Shown here one piece after another: positions 7,188 to 15,998 of a DNA stretch of 41,004 bases. How positions within the stretch are numbered: the stretch's first letter is position 1; each line of letters starts with the position of its first letter. The stretch comes from Archaeoglobaceae archaeon. Its GTDB lineage: Archaea > Halobacteriota > Archaeoglobi > Archaeoglobales > Archaeoglobaceae. The notes below the pieces were generated by a model. The model saw only the letters and a program-made list of their open reading frames with translations, was not told where the DNA came from and made no database searches. The DNA is taken from positions 1 through 41,004 of the forward strand of contig WAPX01000021.1 of the NCBI GenBank assembly GCA_015520485.1. Direction: 5' to 3'. The position numbers and the translations under genes were made by a program.

Positions 7188-7604
7188 ATGGATAGTAAGG
7201 ACAAAACAATACTGAAAATGCTCATGGAAAACGCCCGAATCCCGAAAACACACATTGCAAAGATGTTGGGTGTGACAGAAACCGCTGTGAGGAAAAGAAT
7301 ATCAAAACTGGAAAAAGAAAAGATAGTTCTTGGATACAAGGCAATTATAAATTACAAAACTGCAGGTTTGTCAGCGTCCCTTACGGGTGTGGATGTGGAA
7401 CCTGAAAGGCTATGGAGCGTAATCTCCAGACTCAAGGAAATGGAGGAAGTGAAGTCAATAATGCTGACTACAGGAGACCACATGATTATGCTTGAAATCG
7501 TTGCAGAATCGGTTGAAGAACTATCGGAGATACACAGGAAAATAGAGGAGCTTGAAGGAGTTAAAAGGATTTGCCCCGCCATCGTGCTCGATGTCATGAA
7601 GTGA
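7188..7604 (+). CDS. Lrp/AsnC family transcriptional regulator
   Basis: The 138-residue protein has an N-terminal helix-turn-helix (KDKTILKMLMENARIPKTHIAKMLGVTETAVRKRI, residues about 4-38 in sequence order) and a C-terminal RAM-type ligand and oligomerisation domain. The latter includes a VKSIMLTTGDHMIMLEIVAES strand pair, as in other Lrp/AsnC proteins. It is probably a DNA-binding regulator responding to an amino acid or a redox signal. A TATA element about 25 bases before the ATG and no ribosome binding site suggest a leaderless mRNA. Its divergent neighbour is peroxiredoxin, which is the most obvious target. Confidence 0.88.
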   Translation: MDSKDKTILKMLMENARIPKTHIAKMLGVTETAVRKRISKLEKEKIVLGYKAIINYKTAGLSASLTGVDVEPERLWSVISRLKEMEEVKSIMLTTGDHMIMLEIVAESVEELSEIHRKIEELEGVKRICPAIVLDVMK

Positions 7605-7707
7605 TTTTGTTCAACGCATCAATTCAGAGCGATAAAGGTTTGGCAGTTACACAATCTTTGACGAAAAGTCAGAAGTTAACCCAAAAAATTAAAAATTAAA
7701 GTAAATT

Positions 7708-8220
7708 CTACTCTTTGTTTCTGGAGTAATTTTTGATTAAATCGACAAAAAACTTTGCCATATTTCTGTATTCGTCTGGATTTATATACCCGTATATGGA
7801 GTACATTGCAATACCGTCAAGCAGAGCCATCAGCAGAAGAGGCATTTTTTCGTCGTGTACGCCTTCCTTTCTAAGCAGCGCGCCAACTTTCTCCTCAGCC
7901 TTCCTCACTATTTTCTCTATAAATTCGGGGTCTGTCTGATATATACCGTCAAGGAGGTAGAAAAACATCTTCGGCACTCTTCTGTCTTTGCTTATAATAT
8001 CAAACTTTGCTTTTATTGCTTCTTCAAGCGTGTCGCACCGCCACGGTGCGTATTTTTTTATGGCAAAAAGCAACAGTTCTTTTTCGAGCCCCTTCTTGCT
8101 GCCGAAGTAGTAGAATACTGTGCTCTTTGATATTCCCGCTCTCTCAGAAACTTCGTGAACGGTAGCGTTCGGTTTCTCGAGATAAACCTCCAGAGCTGCT
8201 TCGAGGATCTTGTCCTTCAT
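7708..8220 (-). CDS. TetR/AcrR family transcriptional regulator
   Basis: The 170-residue protein has the TetR DNA-binding domain at its N terminus: KDKILEAALEVYLEK, then VHEVSERAGISKSTVFYYFGSKKGLEKELL, with the typical YYF-x-SK-x-x-L recognition helix. The rest is helical, as expected for a ligand-binding dimerisation domain. The ATG at 8220 is preferred; the reading frame extends to a TTG at 8241 but without any start signal. It is divergent from a DUF432-like gene. An inverted repeat between the two is a good operator candidate. Confidence 0.87.
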   Translation of the reverse strand: MKDKILEAALEVYLEKPNATVHEVSERAGISKSTVFYYFGSKKGLEKELLLFAIKKYAPWRCDTLEEAIKAKFDIISKDRRVPKMFFYLLDGIYQTDPEFIEKIVRKAEEKVGALLRKEGVHDEKMPLLLMALLDGIAMYSIYGYINPDEYRNMAKFFVDLIKNYSRNKE

Positions 8221-8253
8221 ACTTGCTGACCCAATGGTCAAGGGAATAAAAGT

Positions 8254-8278
8254 TTTATCCTCGCTTCATGCGGATAAA
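8254..8278. promoter_or_regulatory. Candidate TetR operator
   Basis: TTTATCC (8254-8260) and GGATAAA (8272-8278) are perfect seven-base inverted arms separated by 11 bases, with partial further pairing inside (CGC and GCG). The repeat is 34 bases upstream of the tetR start and about 100 bases upstream of the divergent gene. This is the usual place and size for an autoregulatory TetR-family site. Binding is inferred. Confidence 0.45.
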
Positions 8279-8379
8279 GGAAAGTAAACAAAAATAAATA
8301 TAAAACGTAAACAAGTAAAGTCCAAATCGGTTAAATAAAAAAATAAACGATCAAAACAGATAGGCAAACCAGTGGTACC

Positions 8380-9093
8380 ATGACGCAGGAAAAAAGAACG
8401 GAGGGTGTTTACGGGAGAAAAAAGTTTGGAACAGAGGTCAGGCATGAAAAATTCTATCTGAAACTCGACAGGAGCTATCTGAGAGAGCTTAAGGAATCGG
8501 GAGAGAGAGTTGAGAAAATAGTGGCTGGAGGAAACGAGTTCATAGTCAATCCCGTGGAGCCCGTGAATTTACCAGCAGGAATAACGAGGTTTCTGCTAAT
8601 TGAGTTTTCGAGGCCTGTAAACATAGAACCGGGGGAGAGCGTTGGAGTATACCTGAAATTTCCTGTGGAAATAGGCGTCTTTATTGAAGGCAGAAAATTA
8701 AGTGTTATAGATGTGTTCACACTCACCAGACCGAAGTACACTCTTTACGGAACTCCAAGCAGGGGTATAGTGTGCAGGTACTGCCTCAGCGAAGTTTACA
8801 GCACACCTCCGGAAGTTGACGGATTGACTGAGGGAATTCTTGAGCTGAGGATAAAAAACGATTTTGACGACTGGGTTGAGGTGAAAAAAGCAGTTTTCGA
8901 CGGCTACGGTATGAAGATATACTACTCAGCCTTTCCGTCTATGATCGCAAGAATGAAAGTTGAGAGCAAAACTCTGGCTGAAACTACGTTTTTAAATACG
9001 CCGTTAAAAGATGGAATGAGCAAAGCCATTGAACTGTACGTGGCAAGGAGGCTAATAGAAAGGAAAAAGTTTGTAATGGAGTGGGGTTTCTGA
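8380..9093 (+). CDS. DUF432-like conserved archaeal protein
   Basis: The 237-residue protein resembles the archaeal DUF432 family, with VYGRKKFG near the start, a central all-beta region (IEFSRPVNIEPGESVGVYLKFPVEIGVFI) and the RPKYTLYGTPSRGIVCRYC stretch. The function of the family is not known. There are no signal peptide or membrane segments, so it is likely cytoplasmic. CRYC around residue 128 could bind a metal, but there is only one such pair. It is divergent from tetR and probably under its control. The family assignment rests on general pattern and is not certain. Confidence 0.72.
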   Translation: MTQEKRTEGVYGRKKFGTEVRHEKFYLKLDRSYLRELKESGERVEKIVAGGNEFIVNPVEPVNLPAGITRFLLIEFSRPVNIEPGESVGVYLKFPVEIGVFIEGRKLSVIDVFTLTRPKYTLYGTPSRGIVCRYCLSEVYSTPPEVDGLTEGILELRIKNDFDDWVEVKKAVFDGYGMKIYYSAFPSMIARMKVESKTLAETTFLNTPLKDGMSKAIELYVARRLIERKKFVMEWGF

Positions 9094-9141
9094 TCACTGA
9101 TCGGCAAACGGTGTAACAGGGCACGAAAAATTATTAAACGA

Positions 9142-9786
9142 TTAAACGAGGTTCAGAATTGCAGCCTCCACATCTCCGCAGCAGTATCTCTTTATTTCTT
9201 CAGAATTTAGTTCCCCCTTTGGAACGCTGTCTACTACGGAAACGAACATGCCCTTGCTCACGAATTCCCCGAACTTTCTCGGTGGCAGGTAAGCGACGAC
9301 AGCTTTTTTACCGGGAGCGAATTTCTGATTGTTAGTTACAACTTCAAGCCTGAAGCCACAGTCAACCGTGCAGAACCACAGCTTCCCTTTTTCAATTTCG
9401 TTTCTCTTGACTATCTCTCCCGCAAAAAACCTTACCGCAAGGCAGGGTGAATTAATTTCTCCTCTGTCCATCAGCTCCGGTAACTTTTCCAGGTATTCAA
9501 GCCAGTAATCGGCCTGAATGGCGTTGAAGTCTTTTTCTGCAGACTTTATCAGCTCTCTCAGTGACGTAGCTTCTTTTACGATGTTTTTGAACTCTTCAAG
9601 CTGTTTCATTTCCTCAGGAGACGTGTACGAATACTTCACAGTCTGCAGCAGGCTCTCCATAACCCTGATTCTGTTGAAAACGTTTTTTCTCTTCTGGATT
9701 TTTACGTTCTGTATCAGCTTTTCGAGCTCTTTTAAACCCCTCTCAACAAGCTTTATCCTGAGGTCGTTAGCTGTGTCCATGAGCAT
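9142..9786 (-). CDS. tRNA-binding (EMAP/Trbp111-like) domain protein
   Basis: The 214-residue protein has an N-terminal helical region with MDTANDLRIKLVERGL and a C-terminal OB-fold. The latter contains PCLAVRFFAGEIV, then VVTNNQKFAPGKKAVVAYLPPRKFGEFVSKGMFVS, the signature of archaeal tRNA-binding domains related to the anticodon/EMAP module of tRNA synthetases. The usual HPNAD loop of that fold is not preserved (it reads KRNEIEKGKL), so RNA affinity may differ. Start is ATG at 9786 or 9780 (MDTAND); neither has a ribosome binding site. It lies downstream of cofH on the same strand, but 226 bases separate them. Confidence 0.75.
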   Translation of the reverse strand: MLMDTANDLRIKLVERGLKELEKLIQNVKIQKRKNVFNRIRVMESLLQTVKYSYTSPEEMKQLEEFKNIVKEATSLRELIKSAEKDFNAIQADYWLEYLEKLPELMDRGEINSPCLAVRFFAGEIVKRNEIEKGKLWFCTVDCGFRLEVVTNNQKFAPGKKAVVAYLPPRKFGEFVSKGMFVSVVDSVPKGELNSEEIKRYCCGDVEAAILNLV

Positions 9787-9818
9787 TGTTTGAGCTAACG
9801 TTTAAGTTTCTTCTGCTT

Positions 9819-9855
9819 TCACCTTTTGAGTTTTTTACCGGAGAGTAAAAGGTGA
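9819..9855. repeat. Inverted repeat upstream of the tRNA-binding protein gene
   Basis: TCACCTTTT (9819-9827) and AAAAGGTGA (9847-9855) are perfect nine-base arms with a 19-base loop, 33 bases upstream of the tRNA-binding protein gene. A second short palindrome, CAAGTTT-CGA-AAACTTG, lies at 9905-9921. The gap from 9787 to 10012 otherwise holds only A/T-rich sequence. Either repeat could be an operator, or a 3' hairpin of the cofGH message. Confidence 0.35.
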
Positions 9856-10012
9856 TGAGGTAAAAAGGTAGATATGGTAATGCTGTTAACTCTCAGCTTA
9901 ATATCAAGTTTCGAAAACTTGCAATTAAATGTATTTATAATTTTAATTTTTATTTATTTATGCGAAAGTATTCTGTTCTAATTTAGTACTATAATTATAC
10001 TACTACAAAAAA

Positions 10013-11125
10013 TTAACTGAAAACTCTCAGAATATTGTAAAGAGTGTCTCTCTCAGCTGGAGTCCTGTTGCACCTTTTTATAAGCTCCACGAATTCCTCA
10101 ACTTTGAGAAATTCCCCCGAATCAGATCCAGCAGCTCTGGATATGTTCTCTTCCATTAACGTGCCTCCAAGGTCGTTGGCTCCGGCAAACAGAGCTGCCT
10201 GAGCAAGCTTCACCCCGAACTTAACCCACGACGCCTGAATGTTGTTTATCGCTCTGTCCAGAACTATTCTCGAAACAGCGATCACGAGCAAATCCTCAAA
10301 TCCGGAACAGCCCTTAACGCGCTTTCCAAGCTCGTTGTTTCTCCAGAGAAACGTGAGCGGTATGAATTCGGTAAAGCCAGATGTCTCAACCTGAAGTTTT
10401 CTGAGCAACAGCATGTGCTTTATCCTCTCCTTCCACCCCTCCACATGGCCGTACATCATCGTGGCAGTCGTGGGTATTCCCAGCTCGTGAGCTGTTTTAA
10501 CGACTTCAAACCACCTGACAACGCTCAGCTTTCCGGGGCATATCTCTTTCCTTACGCAGTCGTCAAATATTTCAGCCGCTGTGCCGGGCATCGAGTTCAG
10601 TCCGGCTTTTTTAAACTCCTTCAGCGCATCCTCCACGCCGCAACCGCTGTTCCTCGAAGCGTGTAAAACCTCCATCGGGGAGAAAGCGTGAATGTGTACA
10701 TCTTTAGAAATCTTCCTCACAGCTTTGAGAAGAGAAACGTAAAAATCGACATCAGCTCCTGGCATCAATCCCCCCTGCAGACAGACTTCAGTGCATCCGT
10801 ATTCAATCGCTTCTCTTACCTTTCTCTCGACTTCTTCCGTACTCAGAACGTATCCCCTGCTGTTTCTGAAGGAGCAGAATTTGCACCTGTTTACGCAGAA
10901 GTCCGTGAAGTTCACGTTTCTGTTAACGACAAAGGTTACAACGTCTCCACACCTTTCAGCTCTCAGACTGTTTGCAAGCTCGAGGATTTGATAGGGGCTT
11001 CTCGCTGCTGTACTTTTCAAAATTTTACCTGCAAGTTCCTCAAATTTTTCTGAGTTTATCAGATCAAAAACCGTGGCATCACAGCAATCCAGAGTTTCGA
11101 GCAGATCTCCGAGCTCATCAGGCAT
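10013..11125 (-). CDS. cofH: FO synthase subunit CofH (radical SAM)
   Basis: The 370-residue enzyme is one of the two radical SAM halves of FO synthase, which builds the deazaflavin chromophore of coenzyme F420. CofH joins a tyrosine-derived fragment to 5-amino-6-ribitylamino-uracil. The cluster motif is FCVNRCKFCSF (about residues 76-86) after the typical VVNRNVNFTDF strand. TEVCLQGGLMPGADVDFYVSLLKAV and HAFSPMEV follow the CofH/MqnC pattern. The ATG lies inside the 3' end of cofG (8-base overlap), so the two are translated together. Confidence 0.93.
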   Translation of the reverse strand: MPDELGDLLETLDCCDATVFDLINSEKFEELAGKILKSTAARSPYQILELANSLRAERCGDVVTFVVNRNVNFTDFCVNRCKFCSFRNSRGYVLSTEEVERKVREAIEYGCTEVCLQGGLMPGADVDFYVSLLKAVRKISKDVHIHAFSPMEVLHASRNSGCGVEDALKEFKKAGLNSMPGTAAEIFDDCVRKEICPGKLSVVRWFEVVKTAHELGIPTTATMMYGHVEGWKERIKHMLLLRKLQVETSGFTEFIPLTFLWRNNELGKRVKGCSGFEDLLVIAVSRIVLDRAINNIQASWVKFGVKLAQAALFAGANDLGGTLMEENISRAAGSDSGEFLKVEEFVELIKRCNRTPAERDTLYNILRVFS

Positions 11126-12107
11126 TTCCAGTAACCTCCAGAAAAGACTCCACGAGTTTTGCTATGAGGCTGCCGTACATTTTTCTCCTGACGAACTCGT
11201 CGTAAACCGGCAGTCTCTCTCTCATCCTCACTCCCGCCTTTCCGAGCTCTTTTCTCAAAAACGATAGAGACGGCCAGGGATTCATCGGATTTATGTGGTC
11301 GGGAGTTACGGGAGAAATTCCTCCGAGGTCGTTCGCCCCCGCTTTAATCAGGACTGCGAGTTCGTCAATTGAAAAGAGGTTTGGTGGAACCTGAACGTGT
11401 TCGAAGCGTTTTCTTGCCTCCTTCACCACTTTTTTAACCTCTCCCAGCTCCACAGCTCTTTTGGCTGTGCTCCTGCAATCTCGCCCCCCACCGGATTTAC
11501 TGTTTCCAATCAGGGGCTGTACTATCACTTCCTGAATGTGCCCGTAGTTGCTGTTTATTTCTGCGAGGATTTCGAGAGAGTACATTCTGTCGTATTCGCT
11601 TTCACCAATTCCGAGAAGGAGACCTGTTGTAAAGGGTATTTCGAGTTTTCCTGCCCGCTCTATCGTTTTTATTCTGACCTCCGGATCTTTCCCTGGGCTC
11701 TTTCTGTGGCACTCGAGTTCAACGGCCTGTTCGAGCATCAAACCCATGCTACCGTTTAGCGGTTTGAGCTTTTTCATTTCGCTTTTGAGTAAAACACCAG
11801 CGTTGGTGTGGGGAATTAAACCGCAGTCTATACACGTTCTGCAGGCCTCGCATACGTATTCGAGAAAACTCGAATATCCAGCAGTTCTGAGAGCTCTTCT
11901 GAATTCAGGATACACGTCCGGTCTCTCCCCAAACGTTAGAAGAGCTTCCTTGCAATCCGCAGTTCTCGCCCTGTTTGCAAGACTTCTAACCTCTTTCAAA
12001 GACATAAACGAGAAGTCGCCCTTTCTGAAGTTGCAGTATGTGCACTCGTTCCTGCAGGTTCTGGTTAGAGGAAAAAACGCGTTTTTTGAGAACGTTACCG
12101 TCAACAT
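11118..12107 (-). CDS. cofG: FO synthase subunit CofG (radical SAM)
   Basis: The 329-residue partner of CofH carries out the second radical step, closing the deazaflavin ring of FO. The cluster motif is LTRTCRNECTYCNFRK (about residues 14-29). Later GERPDVYPEFRRAL, LPHTNAGVL-like and LIKAGANDLGGISPVTPDHINPM segments are typical of CofG. I chose ATG at 12107 (MLTVTFSK); a GTG at 12113 is also in frame. There is no ribosome binding site, so the message may be leaderless. It is the first gene of the cofG-cofH operon that supplies F420 for Mer and FprA. Confidence 0.92.
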   Translation of the reverse strand: MLTVTFSKNAFFPLTRTCRNECTYCNFRKGDFSFMSLKEVRSLANRARTADCKEALLTFGERPDVYPEFRRALRTAGYSSFLEYVCEACRTCIDCGLIPHTNAGVLLKSEMKKLKPLNGSMGLMLEQAVELECHRKSPGKDPEVRIKTIERAGKLEIPFTTGLLLGIGESEYDRMYSLEILAEINSNYGHIQEVIVQPLIGNSKSGGGRDCRSTAKRAVELGEVKKVVKEARKRFEHVQVPPNLFSIDELAVLIKAGANDLGGISPVTPDHINPMNPWPSLSFLRKELGKAGVRMRERLPVYDEFVRRKMYGSLIAKLVESFLEVTGNA

Positions 12108-12172
12108 GACCACGGTATAGCACAGCTGGGGTGTATAAAACTTTGCTGTTTAGTTGTTTTTACTGGCAGTAA

Positions 12173-12585
12173 TTAATTTTTGATAAAATTCACTATCTTC
12201 GCTTGGAGGCTATGAGGGTGTCGAGATAACCACCTCCAGTTGTCGTAGAAAGCCATAAAATTCTACAGCCAGCTGCATTCAAAAGAACTTTTAAGGAAAT
12301 CTATTCCAGAACCTCTTCGTTTTATTTAAGCTTAAAGAAGAATGCCCTCAACAGCATTTCTATCACCAAACGTCTCATGTCTGTACTTCAATCCTAATCT
12401 TTGTAAAGCCTCCGTACAGAATCCCCTGTCAACAACTACTTCTGGCTTGTTTTCGTGCTTAAGACTTCTCTCAAAACGTAGGCTTCAAAGCTTCCTCTTC
12501 CTTCAGAAGTCCATGTTAGGCATTCCTTCGAACCAACATCTGATTCTAACAGATTCGCGACTTATTTCTTCAAATACTTTTGTAG
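12173..12585 (-). pseudogene. Decayed IS6-like DDE transposase (copy 1)
   Basis: The 540-base gap between cofG and lhr holds, on the minus strand, pieces of a transposase in several frames. VFEEISRESVR is near 12540-12577, then SEGRGSFEAYVLREVL, then in another frame KHENKPEVVVDRGF followed by ALQRLGLKYRHETFGDRNAVE and a stop. After a deletion come VEFYGF and NWRWLSRHPHSLQAKIVNFI. The VDRG Asp and RNAVE Glu are two of the three DDE residues; the DET segment is lost. At least two frameshifts and two deletions are visible, so it is dead. The IS6-like assignment is from motif memory. Confidence 0.75.
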
Positions 12586-12662
12586 GGTTTGTTACGGTTA
12601 AATATCGCTCTTCAGTTATAACAAAAAAACTTCAAAGATCCAGAAATGGAGAAAGGTTTAAC

Positions 12663-15257
12663 TTAAATACTCTCAGAACCTTCGGAAAACTTCAAAACTC
12701 TCTCGTGCAACTCCATCAGAACCTTCTTTTTGTCCTCCATCAGAACTGCCTCTTCATCCCCCATCAGGTATATGTTAAACGAGAACGGACTCGGGCCGGG
12801 AACTCTTTTGAGCACAACTCTCCTTTCTCCCCTCTCCACAGTGCTGAGAAAGTCCATGGCTTCATCTATGTGCATCGCATCTTCCATTATCTCCCTGTAC
12901 GTTTCCCTCAGCACCGGAAAGTCCGGCAACTCTTTTTTGATTAATTTCAGCAGTATTTCAGCGTTAAGCTGCTGTCTCCATACGCTTTTCTCCCTGCCCA
13001 TGTATTTTTTGAGTATCATGAAACTCCTCACAGCCACGTGCCTGAATCTCCTCTTCAGTATCTCAGTTTTCTCCAGTGCTCTTTCAAGGTCGCTTCTAAA
13101 GTCTTTCAGCCTGAAAAGCCCTTTAATTTCTCCTTCTTCCAGAGGAGAGTCGAGCTTCAGCATGAAACCGTTGTCGTTTAAAGCCATTTTCACGTTTTTA
13201 CCGCATATCTTCCCCGCTCTGTACGCAAACACCCTTGCGAGGGCGTTGTTTGCTCTTCTTCCAACGAGGGTGTGAAATATCAGAGTAAAGCCGTCGTCTT
13301 CAAAAACCTCTACGAGAACGGTATCCCTCGTTGGAATTGCAGAAAAACTCTTCTGCTCCATGAAGTAGTTCACTATCGCTTCCGCAGCTCTGATGTCTAT
13401 GCCGTACAGTCTGGCTATGCGTTTAACGATGTCCTCTCTCCCCCCATCCAGCATGGAGGCTACAAAACTCCTGAATTCCTGCACTTTCTGGGCTAAATCG
13501 TAGCTCAGGGGTAGCTGTTCCGAAAACCAGCTCGGTACGGTTGGTTTCTCTCCTTCGACCTCCTCCACCACGAGCTGCATGCCCTTGGAGTGCAGGAACC
13601 TGAATGTTTTTCCAGCAAGAACGAACACGTCCCCCCTCACAAGCCTTCCAGCAAAATCCTCCTCTACCTTGCCCACAAACTTGCCATTCTTTGTTACGAC
13701 TCTGACTGCCACTTCATCGGGAATCGTTCCCACGTTCATGTAGTATATCGGTCTCACGAGCTTTCCCCTTCTCCCGAACTCTCCTGCCTCTTCGTCCAGC
13801 CATATCTTTCCGTAAACGCTTTTCTCTTCGAGTATCGTGTACTTTCCAGCTAAGTACCTAAGAACGCTCAGAAACTCTTCTTTACTCAGATTTCTGTACG
13901 GATAGGCTGACCTCACGACCTTTAAAGCTTCGTCTATCTTCCACTTTCTCTCTATTGCCATTCCGACGACGTGCTGGCAGAGGACGTCCAGCGGTTTTTG
14001 AGGTATCCTTATCCTGTCCAGTCTCCTATCCATTGCCTCCTTGGCGAGAACCGAACATTCAACCAGGTCGTCCTGATCAACAACGACTATTCTGCCTCTG
14101 CTGACCTCGTGTATTCTGTGTCCGCTCCTTCCCACTCTCTGCAGAGCTCTGTTTATACTTTTTGGGGAACCTATAAGAATTACGAGGTCTATGTAGCCGA
14201 TGTCTATTCCGAGTTCCAGACTCGTGGAGCTGACGACGCACTTCAGTTTCCCTGCCTTCAGCTCCTCCTCAACCTCAAGTCTCACGTCTCTTGAAAGAGA
14301 AGAGTGATGTGCTTTTATCGCATCCTTCCATTCAGGTAACCTATTCTTGAGCTGGAAAACGACTCTCTCGGTGGCACTCCTCGTATTGGTGAATATGAGG
14401 GTCGTTTTCGAACTTCTAACGAGGTTTGCAACAGTATCGTAGAGCCTTTCACTCACCTCCTCAGCAGAGGACGTGAAGAAATCGGTTACCGGAGCTAGAA
14501 CTCTGATGTCAACGGGCTTTGCAAAGGTCACGTCAAAAGCAACGCACTCTCTTGCCTTTCCGTTCTCGTATCCAGCCAGAAATCTGGCAACTTCATCGAG
14601 TGGAGCTATTGTTGCTGATAAACCTATCCTGAGCATCTTCCCCTCCTGAATGTTCTCGAGCCTCGCCATTGAGAGAGTCAGGTGGGAACCTCTTTTGTTC
14701 TCTGCGAGAGCGTGAACTTCGTCGACTATCAGGTACATGACTCTCCTGAGCTTCTCCGCGAACTTCGGGCTTGAAAGCACGATTGCAAGAGTTTCCGGAG
14801 TTGTTATGAGAATGTGAGGAGGTTTTCTGAGCTGTCTGCTCCTCTCCCTGACATCGGTATCCCCCGTTCTGACTCCAACTCTTATCTGCTGGAGTTTTAT
14901 CCCCCCTCTTTTTGCGAGCTCGTATATCTCAGCCAGGGGCTTTTCGAGGTTTCTCCTTATGTCGTTGTTCAGTGCTCTGAGCGGGGAGACGTAAACGACG
15001 TATACTCTGTCTTCCAGCTCTCCTCTTTCAGCATATTCTATCAGCCTGCTTATTGCCATTAGAAAAGCCGCAAGAGTCTTCCCACTGCCAGTTGGGGATG
15101 AAACGAGAACGTTTTTTCCCTCGTTAATCGCTTTCAGAGCGAGCTTCTGGGGTGGGCTGAACTCTCTGTACTTCGAAAAAAACCACCTCAACACCAGCGG
15201 GTGAAGATCTATTTCACCTTTAACTTCGCCTTTAAGGTCAGCGTTCATGGCGTTCAT
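12663..15257 (-). CDS. lhr: Lhr-type superfamily 2 DNA/RNA helicase
   Basis: The 864-residue protein is an archaeal Lhr helicase, a 3'-5' ATP-dependent translocase implicated in DNA repair. Motif Q and Walker A lie near the start (FSPPQKLALKAI, SSPTGSGKT at about 54-62). Then come TPETLAI, the DEVHA Walker B, SAT (GLSATIAPL), SSTSLELGIDIG, and motif VI QRVGRSGHR. A long C-terminal region with winged-helix and Lhr-specific parts follows, and the length matches Lhr-Core. The start is MNAMNADLKG at 15257 or ATG at 15248. It ends near the decayed transposase and is preceded by the PEBP lipoprotein gene, 18 bases away. Confidence 0.92.
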   Translation of the reverse strand: MNAMNADLKGEVKGEIDLHPLVLRWFFSKYREFSPPQKLALKAINEGKNVLVSSPTGSGKTLAAFLMAISRLIEYAERGELEDRVYVVYVSPLRALNNDIRRNLEKPLAEIYELAKRGGIKLQQIRVGVRTGDTDVRERSRQLRKPPHILITTPETLAIVLSSPKFAEKLRRVMYLIVDEVHALAENKRGSHLTLSMARLENIQEGKMLRIGLSATIAPLDEVARFLAGYENGKARECVAFDVTFAKPVDIRVLAPVTDFFTSSAEEVSERLYDTVANLVRSSKTTLIFTNTRSATERVVFQLKNRLPEWKDAIKAHHSSLSRDVRLEVEEELKAGKLKCVVSSTSLELGIDIGYIDLVILIGSPKSINRALQRVGRSGHRIHEVSRGRIVVVDQDDLVECSVLAKEAMDRRLDRIRIPQKPLDVLCQHVVGMAIERKWKIDEALKVVRSAYPYRNLSKEEFLSVLRYLAGKYTILEEKSVYGKIWLDEEAGEFGRRGKLVRPIYYMNVGTIPDEVAVRVVTKNGKFVGKVEEDFAGRLVRGDVFVLAGKTFRFLHSKGMQLVVEEVEGEKPTVPSWFSEQLPLSYDLAQKVQEFRSFVASMLDGGREDIVKRIARLYGIDIRAAEAIVNYFMEQKSFSAIPTRDTVLVEVFEDDGFTLIFHTLVGRRANNALARVFAYRAGKICGKNVKMALNDNGFMLKLDSPLEEGEIKGLFRLKDFRSDLERALEKTEILKRRFRHVAVRSFMILKKYMGREKSVWRQQLNAEILLKLIKKELPDFPVLRETYREIMEDAMHIDEAMDFLSTVERGERRVVLKRVPGPSPFSFNIYLMGDEEAVLMEDKKKVLMELHERVLKFSEGSESI

Positions 15258-15275
15258 GGTGTTTCCATCAACTTT

Positions 15276-15818
15276 TTACGGATACCTCGCAGTGTACGAT
15301 CCAATCTGAATTACGTGCCCGTTCATGGCTCTGTAGAGAGTATTTGCCGTGCTTCCCGGCTTTAAATTCAGCCAGCAGTTAAGACCATAAACTTTAATCA
15401 CGTATCTGTGCACGCCAAACGGCGGGCATGGCCCCCCGTACCCGATTTTTCCAAAGTCGTTTCTTCCCTGAACCATTTTTACCGGTTTTTCCACCACCGG
15501 CTTGCGGGGTATGCCAGGGGGTATGTAGCTGACGTTTGCCGGAATGTTCCACGCCACCCAGTGAACGAATACACCTTTGGGTGCGTCGAGGTCAATCATT
15601 ACTAAAGCTAAGCTTTTAACCTTGCTGCTTACACCTTCAATCTTAACGGGAGGAGATTCGTCTTTGCCCTTGCAAGTGTACTTATCGGAAAAGATCTTGA
15701 ACGGAAGGCTAACGTTGAGCTTTCCGGCTTTATTAACGTTAAAGCTGTAGTTCGATGCGCAGCCGCACAGCAGGCACAGAGCGCACAACACGATTAAAGC
15801 GTTAATGCCCTTTTTCAT
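15276..15818 (-). CDS. YbhB/YbcL-type PEBP family lipoprotein
   Basis: The 180-residue protein belongs to the phosphatidylethanolamine-binding (Raf kinase inhibitor-like) family. DESPPVKIEGV, then VMIDLDAPKGVFVHWVAWNIP, and later GYGGPCPPFGVHRYVIKVYGL are the conserved ligand-pocket motifs. The N terminus is a signal sequence with positive residues, a hydrophobic stretch and a lipobox-like LLCGCAS, so it is probably anchored outside the cell membrane. Its ligand is unknown. The start is ATG at 15818 (MKKGINALIV); GTG at 15827 is also in frame. It may share a transcript with lhr. Confidence 0.87.
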   Translation of the reverse strand: MKKGINALIVLCALCLLCGCASNYSFNVNKAGKLNVSLPFKIFSDKYTCKGKDESPPVKIEGVSSKVKSLALVMIDLDAPKGVFVHWVAWNIPANVSYIPPGIPRKPVVEKPVKMVQGRNDFGKIGYGGPCPPFGVHRYVIKVYGLNCWLNLKPGSTANTLYRAMNGHVIQIGSYTARYP

Positions 15819-15998
15819 ACTCTTCACTCAGAGCGATAACTGAAAAACTTGTTGTTAGAAAGTTCGACCCGACGTTGTAAGCCGGCATCTAAATAGTTTA
15901 GTCAATGGATAAAGTATTAAGATGGCAACTTAAATTTTTAGTATCGAAGTTTGAAAAATTCGAAAACGTTTTAATCTGTTAAAAGTGTAAAATTGCCA

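Noticed and set aside
9852-9858. GTGATGA as the C box of a C/D small RNA
   Set aside because: No D box (CTGA) lies at a suitable distance, and the bases are part of the inverted repeat.
12342-12944. 200-codon plus-strand frame between cofG and lhr
   Set aside because: It is antisense to the decayed transposase and to the 3' end of lhr; its composition is low-complexity and it has no ribosome binding site.
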